A DNA stretch of 19,420 bases from NCBI RefSeq assembly GCF_039062465.1, contig NZ_JBCLNF010000016.1, forward strand, positions 1 to 19,420, read 5' to 3'. The translations under genes were made by a program, and so were the position numbers. Positions 1 through 6,414 of the stretch are shown piece after piece. The notes below the pieces were generated by a model. It made no database searches, was not told the origin of the DNA, and worked only from the letters and a program-made list of their open reading frames with translations. Within the stretch, counting starts at the first letter, position 1. Each line of letters starts with the position of its first letter. This stretch comes from Parolsenella sp958406235 (GTDB lineage Bacteria > Actinomycetota > Coriobacteriia > Coriobacteriales > Atopobiaceae).

Positions 1-154
1 ACCCCGGAGGAGTTCCGGAGACAGTCCCTTGCGGCGTAGTTCTTATTTATGCCGTCCAAGTTTTGGGGTGCAGTTCAGTGCTGGCCGGCGGGGCTTCTTT
101 TGTGCGAGATTCGCTTGGCAAGTTCTCTTCCCGCTGCTTTTCGCGCGCATGCGG

Positions 155-160
155 TATCAT
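155..160 (+). promoter_or_regulatory. Candidate -10 element for lepA (possible leaderless start)
   Basis: TATCAT matches the bacterial -10 consensus at 5 of 6 positions and ends 7 nt before the ATG of lepA at 168. Transcription would then begin at or next to the start codon. No purine-rich Shine-Dalgarno sequence precedes that ATG, which fits a leaderless message of the kind common in actinobacteria. No convincing -35 box lies 16-19 nt upstream (the nearest good one, TTGGCA at 115-120, is too far away). The assignment rests on position and the missing ribosome site, so it stays tentative. Confidence 0.35.
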
Positions 161-167
161 CGTCCAC

Positions 168-1976
168 ATGACTACTACAGACACATCCCACATCAGGAAC
201 TTCTCCATCGTCGCTCACATCGACCATGGCAAGTCCACCATCTCGGACCGTATCCTCGAGCTCACTCGTACGGTTGAGGAGCGCGACATGGAGTCGCAGC
301 TTCTCGACACGATGGATATCGAGCGCGAGCGCGGTATCACGATCAAGAGCAACGCCGTTCGCGTGATGTATGACGCGGATGATGGCGAGACCTACCAGTT
401 CAACCTCATCGACACCCCTGGTCACGTGGACTTCACCTATGAGGTCTCGCGATCTCTCGCCGCGTGCGAAGGCGCCGTCCTCGTCGTCGACTCCACCCAG
501 GGCGTCGAGGCGCAGACGGTCTCTAACGCCAGCCTCGCCATGAACGCCAACCTCGATATCGTTCCCGCGATCAACAAGATCGACCTCCCGAGCGCCCATC
601 CGGAGGAGGTCAAGGAGGAGATTGAGGATGAACTCGCCATTCCTGCCGATGACGCCGTTTGCGTATCTGGCAAGACGGGTGAGGGCATCCATGATCTTCT
701 CGAGTCGATTGTCTTCCTAATCTCTCCTCCCAAGGGAGACTACAACGCTCCGCTTAAGGCGCTGATTCTCGACTCCTACTTTGACGAGTACCGTGGCGTT
801 GTTGCCACCGTGCGCGTGTTCGACGGCCACATCGCAAAGGGCGACGACCTCCTCATGATGCAGGGCGGAGAGCGCTTCTTGGCTGATGGCGTGGGCGTCA
901 AGCGTCCCGCTGAGACCCTCGTCGGCGAGCTCGGCGTGGGTGAGGTCGGCTTCGTCGTCACGGGTCTGAAGGATCCCGAGGCCGTGCGCGTTGGCGACAC
1001 CATCACGCTTGCCGAGAGGCCCTGCGACGCCCCCATGCCTGGCTATCGCGAGGCGAAGCCCATGGTCTACACCGGACTCTTCCCGGTGGACAACAAAGAG
1101 TACGAGAACCTTCGCGACGCCCTCGAGAAGCTCCACGTCAACGATCCGTCACTCGTCTGGACGCCCGAGACCTCTGTGGCCCTTGGCTTTGGCTTCCGCG
1201 TTGGCTTCCTCGGTCTCCTTCATATGGAGGTTGTCAAGGAGCGTCTCGAGCGAGAGTTCAACCTCGACCTCATCGCGACGAGCCCCTCGGTCGACTATCA
1301 CGTGTACAAGACTGACGGCGAGATGGTGGGCGTCCGCAGCCCCCAGGACCTCCCTGACGTCACCTGCATTGATCACATCGAGGAACCTTACCTCAAGGCG
1401 AAGATCATCTGCCCGCCTGAGTTCACGGGCGCGGTCATGCAGCTTGCCATCGAGCACCGCGGCGTCACGACGAACATGGTCCATCTCACGCAGAAGTCCG
1501 TCGAGATGCAGTTCGACATGCCTCTCGCGGAGCTCATCCTCGACTTCTTCGACCAGCTCAAGAGTCGCACGAAGGGCTATGCCTCGCTTGACTACGAGTT
1601 CTCCGAGTATCGCCCGAGCGACCTCGTGAAGCTCGACATCCTGCTGTCCGGCGACGAGGTCGACGCACTGTCGTTCATTGTCCACAAGGACAAGGCCTAT
1701 ACGCTCGCTCGCGGTCTCTGCGACAAGCTTAAGGAGATCATCCCGCGCCAGCAGTTCGAGGTGCCTATCCAGGGTGCTATCGGCAACAAGATCATCGCGC
1801 GTTCCACCGTCAAGGCAATGCGCAAGGACGTCCTCGCCAAGTGCTACGGCGGTGACATCTCGCGTAAGCGCAAGCTTCTCGAGAAGCAGAAGGAGGGCAA
1901 GAAGCGCATGAAGGCCATCGGCTCGGTCGACGTGCCGCAGGAGGCCTTCATGGCGATCCTCAAGGTGGACGAATAG
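168..1976 (+). CDS. lepA: Elongation factor 4 (LepA), ribosome-associated GTPase
   Basis: This is a 602-aa translational GTPase of the LepA/EF4 family, which acts on the ribosome and has been linked to back-translocation, initiation and 30S assembly. The P-loop AHIDHGKST lies at residues 16-24, the switch II motif DTPGHVD at 82-88 and the specificity motif NKID at 136-139. The C-terminus carries the lysine/arginine-rich LepA-specific domain with GGDISRKRKLLEKQKEGKK, which sets it apart from EF-G. The length matches the usual ~600 aa. The ATG at 168 was chosen because family members begin only a few residues before IRNFSI; the frame stays open back to 63, but that would add an unconserved 35-aa leader. 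There is no Shine-Dalgarno sequence before 168. The stop overlaps the GTG of the next gene by 1 nt, so lepA, dus and hemW form an operon. Confidence 0.97.
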   Translation: MTTTDTSHIRNFSIVAHIDHGKSTISDRILELTRTVEERDMESQLLDTMDIERERGITIKSNAVRVMYDADDGETYQFNLIDTPGHVDFTYEVSRSLAACEGAVLVVDSTQGVEAQTVSNASLAMNANLDIVPAINKIDLPSAHPEEVKEEIEDELAIPADDAVCVSGKTGEGIHDLLESIVFLISPPKGDYNAPLKALILDSYFDEYRGVVATVRVFDGHIAKGDDLLMMQGGERFLADGVGVKRPAETLVGELGVGEVGFVVTGLKDPEAVRVGDTITLAERPCDAPMPGYREAKPMVYTGLFPVDNKEYENLRDALEKLHVNDPSLVWTPETSVALGFGFRVGFLGLLHMEVVKERLEREFNLDLIATSPSVDYHVYKTDGEMVGVRSPQDLPDVTCIDHIEEPYLKAKIICPPEFTGAVMQLAIEHRGVTTNMVHLTQKSVEMQFDMPLAELILDFFDQLKSRTKGYASLDYEFSEYRPSDLVKLDILLSGDEVDALSFIVHKDKAYTLARGLCDKLKEIIPRQQFEVPIQGAIGNKIIARSTVKAMRKDVLAKCYGGDISRKRKLLEKQKEGKKRMKAIGSVDVPQEAFMAILKVDE

Positions 1977-3070
1977 TGGCACGTTCTTCAGTTCGCACGG
2001 ACGAGCAGCGCGCGCTCGCGATGAGCGATGCCGCTGCTCGCGTCATGGAGGAGGACGCCGCTTCCGCAGGCCTGTCTTGGCCGCCCGCTCCTTTTGCCGG
2101 CAGCGAGGCCGGTTCCCTTGCGGACCGGCTTTCCGCCAACCCGTTTCTCATGGCTCCCATGGCGAGCGTCACGGATTCTGCCTATAGGGTCATGGCGCGT
2201 GCAGGCGGTGCCGCCATTGCGTACACCGAGATGGTCTCCGTGACGGGTATCCACTATAAGAGCGAGAAGACCTGGCAGCTCGTCGAGCCCAACCAGGCCG
2301 AGCCGGATCTTGCCGTGCAGCTCTTCGGCGCTGATCCGGAGCACTTCCGCGAGGCGGCGCCCCAGGTTGCCGAGCGCGTTGGCGATCGTCTTGCGCTCGT
2401 TGACGTGAACATGGCCTGCCCCGTCCCCAAGGTGACCAAGGGGGGAGCTGGCTCTGCGCTTCTCGATGAGCCCGAGCTCGCCGCAAAGATCGTTCGCACG
2501 CTTGTCGATTCTCTCGACGTTCCGGTTACCGTCAAGATCCGCGTTGGTCGCACGCCCGGCAAGATCGTGGGCGCGGACTTCGCTCGCGCCATGGAGGCGG
2601 CTGGCGCGTCCGCCATTGCGGTCCACGGGCGCGTGGCGTCCCAGATGTATCGCGGCGAGTCAGATCCCGCCGCGATAGCGGAGGTCGTTAAGGCGGTGAG
2701 CGTACCTGTTATCGCTTCTGGCGACGCGTTAGACGCTGCTCGCGCCGTCCGCCTGCTATCTGATACGGGCGCCGCTGCCTGCTTCGTGGCGCGCGGAAGC
2801 TATGGCGACCCTTGGATCTTCGGTAACGCACGCCGTGTGCTTGCGGGGGAGTGCGAGACCGAGGTCACGCCCAAGATGCGACTCGCCGCCTTCAGGCTTC
2901 ATGTCCGGTTACTCGTCGCGACGGGTGCGCATATGGCCCGCGCTCGTAGCCTGGCCGGATGGTATCTCCGCGGCGTTCCTGAGGCCGCGGCGTGGCGCGA
3001 GAGGGCGATGCACTGCCGTGACGTCGCGGACTACCTTGCCCTCGCCGACGAGCTCGAGGCAACGCTGTGA
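1976..3070 (+). CDS. tRNA-dihydrouridine synthase, DusB-type
   Basis: This is a flavin-dependent enzyme that reduces uridine to 5,6-dihydrouridine in the D-loop of tRNAs using NADPH. The 364-aa protein has the FMN-binding TIM-barrel opening at residues ~58-90 (FLMAPMASVTDSAYR), the family motif NMACPVPKVTKGGAGS with catalytic Cys148, VTVKIRVG at ~184-191 and HGRVASQMYRG at ~217-227. The usual barrel-end GRGxxGxPWIF appears here as ARGSYGDPWIF. About 50 residues precede the conserved barrel, so it has an N-terminal extension compared with typical ~320-aa DusB. GTG at 1976 was chosen because AAGGTGG lies just upstream and the start overlaps the lepA stop; an internal ATG at 2021 has no comparable ribosome site. 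The stop overlaps the hemW GTG in a GTGA tetranucleotide. DusB is the best subgroup call, but the exact target uridines cannot be read from sequence. Confidence 0.93.
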   Translation: MARSSVRTDEQRALAMSDAAARVMEEDAASAGLSWPPAPFAGSEAGSLADRLSANPFLMAPMASVTDSAYRVMARAGGAAIAYTEMVSVTGIHYKSEKTWQLVEPNQAEPDLAVQLFGADPEHFREAAPQVAERVGDRLALVDVNMACPVPKVTKGGAGSALLDEPELAAKIVRTLVDSLDVPVTVKIRVGRTPGKIVGADFARAMEAAGASAIAVHGRVASQMYRGESDPAAIAEVVKAVSVPVIASGDALDAARAVRLLSDTGAAACFVARGSYGDPWIFGNARRVLAGECETEVTPKMRLAAFRLHVRLLVATGAHMARARSLAGWYLRGVPEAAAWRERAMHCRDVADYLALADELEATL

Positions 3071-4296
3071 CGCCACGTCTCTCTGCCGGCGTCGGCGCGC
3101 TCTATCTCCATGTTCCCTTCTGCGTGAGGCGCTGTCGCTATTGTGACTTCGCGACGGCGTCGACCCGTCATGATGACCCGCTTATGGCGGCCTATGCGTC
3201 CTCGCTTGAGAACCTGATCGAGGAGGCTCGCGAGCTCGGGCTCCTTGCGGAGTGCCAGACCGCCTACCTGGGCGGTGGCACGCCGACGATGCTTGGTGCC
3301 AAGAGCCTCTCTTCGCTCGTTTCGGCCGTTCGCTCGGCTTTGCCCGTCCGCGAGCTGAGCTTTGAGGCGAACCCCGAGTCTTTGACTGACGAGGTCCTCG
3401 GCACTGCTGTCGCCTCCGGGGCGACGCGCGTCTCTATCGGAGTCCAGAGCTTTGATGACCGTGAGCTTCGGGGCCTTGGTCGCGTGCATACGGCCGAGCT
3501 CGCGTCTGAACGCGTTGCCGCAGCCGTGGCTTCGGGTCTCGACGTGTCCCTCGACCTTATGTGCGGAATTCCCTTCCAGACTCCGGAGTCCTGGCACAAG
3601 TCCCTCGCGCAGGCGGTCGAGCTTGGCGTCGGGCATGTGAGCTGCTACCCGCTCATGATCGAAGCCGGCACGCCACTCGAGCGAATGTGTGAGGCCGGCG
3701 AGGTTCCCTGGCCCTCGGACGATACCGAGGCAGATGATATGGAGGCGGCGCTCGACGTCCTCGAGTCCGCTGGATATTCGCGATATGAGGTTGCGAGTTA
3801 CGCCCAGCCCGGGAAGCGTTGCCAGCACAACATCGCCTATTGGACGGGCGTCCCGTACCTTGGCCTCGGAGTCTCCGCGGCTAGCATGCTGAGCCTGCCC
3901 GAATACGAAGCCCTTCGAGCTGTGGTGTCCTCCCTTCCGGCTCCTTCGGACGTCGCCTGGCGCTTCAGGCTCACGTCGTCGGATGACGTTCGCGCATACG
4001 CGCGGGTGCGTTCCCTTGCCGAGCTTAGCTTTGAAGTCGAGCAGATGACCGAGACCGAGGCCATGGCCGAGGACCTCATGCTAGCCGCGAGGATGACTGA
4101 CGGAATCCCCACCGCGCTTCAGGCGCGCGCCCGTCATGTTCTCGGAGAAAACCGTGTGCGGGAGTGCTTTTCCGCCCTTATCGGCAACGGCTTTCTCGTA
4201 GCGGCCGACTGTGGCTCGCTCGTTCCGACCAATAAGGGTTGGTTGCTCGGCAACGAGCTATATGGCCCCCTTTGGAACCTTGCGAGTGAAGACTAG
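3067..4296 (+). CDS. hemW: HemW, radical-SAM heme chaperone (formerly annotated HemN-like)
   Basis: This 409-aa radical SAM protein is of the HemW group, cytosolic or membrane-associated proteins that bind heme and deliver it to client hemoproteins; they are not active coproporphyrinogen oxidases. The [4Fe-4S]-binding CxxxCxxC is Cys19, Cys23 and Cys26 in FCVRRCRYCDF. GGGTP at 69-73 is the SAM-contacting strand. The HNxxYW motif at 254-258 (QHNIAYW) is the HemW signature that separates it from true HemN. The following GxGAHS segment is degenerate here (GLGVSAASM). The length is slightly above the usual 370-400 aa. The GTG start at 3067 shares GTGA with the dus stop, implying translational coupling. 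lepA followed closely by hemW is a widely conserved order, with dus inserted here. Confidence 0.94.
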   Translation: MTPRLSAGVGALYLHVPFCVRRCRYCDFATASTRHDDPLMAAYASSLENLIEEARELGLLAECQTAYLGGGTPTMLGAKSLSSLVSAVRSALPVRELSFEANPESLTDEVLGTAVASGATRVSIGVQSFDDRELRGLGRVHTAELASERVAAAVASGLDVSLDLMCGIPFQTPESWHKSLAQAVELGVGHVSCYPLMIEAGTPLERMCEAGEVPWPSDDTEADDMEAALDVLESAGYSRYEVASYAQPGKRCQHNIAYWTGVPYLGLGVSAASMLSLPEYEALRAVVSSLPAPSDVAWRFRLTSSDDVRAYARVRSLAELSFEVEQMTETEAMAEDLMLAARMTDGIPTALQARARHVLGENRVRECFSALIGNGFLVAADCGSLVPTNKGWLLGNELYGPLWNLASED

Positions 4297-4452
4297 GCGC
4301 CGGTCTCCGTCTCTCTAGCATTGAGGACTATAACTGCGGTTCACGCTATCCGATATGAGTAAACACGTGAACAGCCTGGGACAATATAAACGGCTATTCT
4401 GATTAAGTTGTCAAAAGCTGTCGGTATTCCGGCACCGAATTGGGAGATAGCC
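4297..4452 (+). promoter_or_regulatory. Intergenic region with probable promoter for the yidC-tagF fusion operon
   Basis: This 156-bp gap is clearly more AT-rich than the surrounding genes, as expected for a promoter. Two -10-like hexamers are visible: TATAAA at 4385-4390 and TATTCT at 4395-4400. The second would start transcription near 4407, about 45 nt before the preferred TTG start at 4453. No strong -35 box pairs with either at 16-18 nt. There is no hairpin followed by a T-run to end hemW transcription, so read-through from the lepA operon is possible. If translation began instead at TTG 4408, the last 45 bp would be coding. Confidence 0.35.
4442..4446 (+). promoter_or_regulatory. Ribosome binding site deciding the TTG 4453 start
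   Basis: GGGAG stands 6 nt upstream of TTG at 4453, which is good Shine-Dalgarno spacing. The alternative in-frame TTG at 4408 has no purine-rich sequence before it. The protein starting at 4453 begins right at the amphipathic helix that precedes the first YidC transmembrane segment, which also supports this site. Confidence 0.5.
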
Positions 4453-6414
4453 TTGCTTTCCTGGATCACAGACATCTTCATGGCCGTCATGCGTCCGTGT
4501 TATGACCTGACGCAAAACTGGTGGCTTACCATCCTCCTCTTCACGCTCATCGTGAAGGTGGTGCTCATGCCGCTGTCGCTGTGGTGCCAGTGGAACTCCA
4601 TCATCATGGTGCGCATGATGCCCGCTCTCAACCGCGTCAAGGTCAAGTACTTCGGCGATCAGGAGCAGATTGGCGAGCGCCAGAGCGAACTCAACCACGA
4701 GTATCACTACCATCCGCTGCTCTCGCTCATTCCTCTTGCCGTTCAGGTCATCATTCTGTTCGGCCTCGTGGACGTCATCCACGCTATCACGGATTCGGGT
4801 GCCGCCGGTACCGAGTTCCTCGGCCTCGTTCCCATGGAAGACGGCGGGACTTCCTGGATCATGCCCATCCTCGCGACGCTTTCCGCCGTCGTCATGGGCG
4901 TGGCCTCCAATCACATCAACCCGCTCCAGCGCGAGCAGTCCACCGCCGAGAAGAACTCGACCAATGGCCTGTCCATAGCGCTCTCGTTCTTCTTGGGCAT
5001 TTACGTCGCTGCGGGCATGGCCTTCTACTGGGTGTGCTCCAATCTGCTTTCCGTCGTGGTCCAGGCCGCGTGCAACCTCATCATCCGTCCGGCGAAGTAC
5101 GTCGACTACGAGGATCTCGCCGCCTCCAAGGCCGAGCTTGCGGAGCTCAACAACCTATCCAAGAAGAAGGGTCCCTGGTGGAAGCCCGATCCGCTCGCCA
5201 AGCGCGAGAAGGCGGATTACAAGCGATTCTTCTCTATCGTGGGCAAGCACGTCGTCTTTTACTCCGAGCGTAGTGGCTTCTGGCGTTACTTCCAAGGTGC
5301 CATCGAGTGGCTTCTCGCGAACTCTGATGTCTGCATCCACTACGTCACCGGAGACCCGGACGATCAGGTCTTCGAGTACGCGAAGAGCCATCCGCGCGTT
5401 CTCCCGTATTACATCGGCGAGAAGCGCCTCATCACCCTCATGATGAAGATGGACGCGGACGTCGTGGTCATGACGCTCGAGGACCTCGATAACTTCTACA
5501 TCAAGCGCTCCTACGTGAAGAAGGATGCCTTCTACGCGTTTATGTTCCACCATATGACCTCGACGATCCTCACTGCTCGACGCGAGGCATATGACAACTA
5601 CGACGCACTCCTTTGTGTGGGCCCGCATCAGCGTGACGAGGTTCGTGCCGCGGAGAAGCTCCGCAACCTGCCCGCCAAGGAGCTTCCTGAGGTCGGCTAT
5701 GACCTACTTGACCGACAGATTGCCGCCTATCAGGCACGTGACCACGAGGCGAAGTCTCGTCCGAGTATCCTCATCGCTCCGTCTTGGCAGGAGGATAATA
5801 TCCTCGACCTCTGTGCCGATGACGTCATTCGCCCGCTGCTTGGTCGCGGTTGGCGCGTCGTGGTTCGCCCTCACCCCGAGTACACGAAGCGTTTCCGTGC
5901 TCGCTGGGAGGCTCTCCAGGCCCGTTATGCGGATGTCCCCGCGGAAGACCTCTACTTCGAGCAGGACTTCTCTTCCAGCGAGTCGATTCTCGAGGCTGAC
6001 GTCCTCATGACTGACTGGTCAAGCGTCTTCTGTGAGTTCTCGCTCGTGACGCTGAAGCCCAGCGTGTTCATTGACACCCCCATGAAGGTGAGCAACCCGG
6101 ATTGGCAGGAGCTCGGCATCGAGCCGACGGACATCTCGCTGCGTAACGAGGTTGGTCGCTCTGCCTCCCCGGATGACCTCTCGAAGCTGCCCGACATCAT
6201 TGCGGAGATGATTGCCAATCCCGAGGCCTGGCATGACCGCATCGAGGAGGTTCGCTCCCGTATGATCTTCAACCTCGGCCATGGCGGCGAGGCAGCCGGC
6301 CGTTACCTGCTCGACAAGATTCTCGAGAAGCAGAATGCTCGTGCCGGCAAGGATGTTGAGGCCGCGAACGAGGACACCCACGAAGCCCAGGAGGAGCGAG
6401 ATGAGGACCTCTAA
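4453..6414 (+). CDS. Fusion: YidC/Oxa1-type insertase + CDP-glycerol glycerophosphotransferase (TagB/TagF type)
   Basis: This 653-aa protein (668 aa if started at TTG 4408) joins two complete domains. Residues ~1-220 form a YidC/Oxa1 core: an amphipathic N-terminal helix, TM1 at ~24-43 with the hydrophilic-groove charge as Lys35 (IVKVVLMPL), a cytoplasmic hairpin at ~45-85, TM2 at ~88-110, and TM3-TM5 ending in FYWVCSNLLS. There is no signal peptide or lipobox. After a lysine-rich linker (~225-258), residues ~262-625 form a GT-B glycerophosphotransferase with His366/His367 (FHHMT, equivalent to the TagF WHG histidine), RPHPEY at ~472-477 and TDWSSVFCEF at ~520-529. The last ~25 residues are acidic. 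The known family reaction transfers glycerol phosphate from CDP-glycerol to a teichoic-acid-type acceptor in the cytoplasm. YidC topology puts the transferase on that side. TagB versus TagF type cannot be decided. The gene overlaps the next by 14 nt. Confidence 0.88.
   Translation: MLSWITDIFMAVMRPCYDLTQNWWLTILLFTLIVKVVLMPLSLWCQWNSIIMVRMMPALNRVKVKYFGDQEQIGERQSELNHEYHYHPLLSLIPLAVQVIILFGLVDVIHAITDSGAAGTEFLGLVPMEDGGTSWIMPILATLSAVVMGVASNHINPLQREQSTAEKNSTNGLSIALSFFLGIYVAAGMAFYWVCSNLLSVVVQAACNLIIRPAKYVDYEDLAASKAELAELNNLSKKKGPWWKPDPLAKREKADYKRFFSIVGKHVVFYSERSGFWRYFQGAIEWLLANSDVCIHYVTGDPDDQVFEYAKSHPRVLPYYIGEKRLITLMMKMDADVVVMTLEDLDNFYIKRSYVKKDAFYAFMFHHMTSTILTARREAYDNYDALLCVGPHQRDEVRAAEKLRNLPAKELPEVGYDLLDRQIAAYQARDHEAKSRPSILIAPSWQEDNILDLCADDVIRPLLGRGWRVVVRPHPEYTKRFRARWEALQARYADVPAEDLYFEQDFSSSESILEADVLMTDWSSVFCEFSLVTLKPSVFIDTPMKVSNPDWQELGIEPTDISLRNEVGRSASPDDLSKLPDIIAEMIANPEAWHDRIEEVRSRMIFNLGHGGEAAGRYLLDKILEKQNARAGKDVEAANEDTHEAQEERDEDL
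6389..6394 (+). promoter_or_regulatory. Shine-Dalgarno AGGAGG deciding the start of the sulfatase-like gene
   Basis: A perfect AGGAGG inside the 3' end of the yidC-tagF fusion lies 6 nt before ATG 6401. It selects this start over the longer in-frame reading from 6281, which would lie entirely within the upstream gene and adds an arginine-rich, non-conserved stretch. The arrangement implies translational coupling of the two surface genes. Confidence 0.8.

Noticed and set aside
4..18. Inverted repeat CCGGA-N5-TCCGG at the window start as an upstream terminator
   Set aside because: The stem is only 5 bp and no T-run follows; the same pentamer pair also occurs at 12003-12015, so it is probably chance in GC-rich DNA.
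63..167. N-terminal extension of lepA to ATG 63
   Set aside because: The 35 added residues are not LepA-like, and LepA normally begins a few residues before the IRNFSI block. The stretch contains the likely promoter.
2440..2445. G6 run in the dus gene as a phase-variable tract
   Set aside because: It encodes the conserved Lys-Gly-Gly of the Dus catalytic block, is shorter than typical variable tracts, and sits in a housekeeping gene.
4408..4452. TTG 4408 as start of the YidC-TagF fusion, possibly leaderless behind TATTCT (4395-4400)
   Set aside because: It cannot be excluded, but TTG 4453 has GGGAG at good spacing and starts at the amphipathic helix; leaderless TTG starts are rare.
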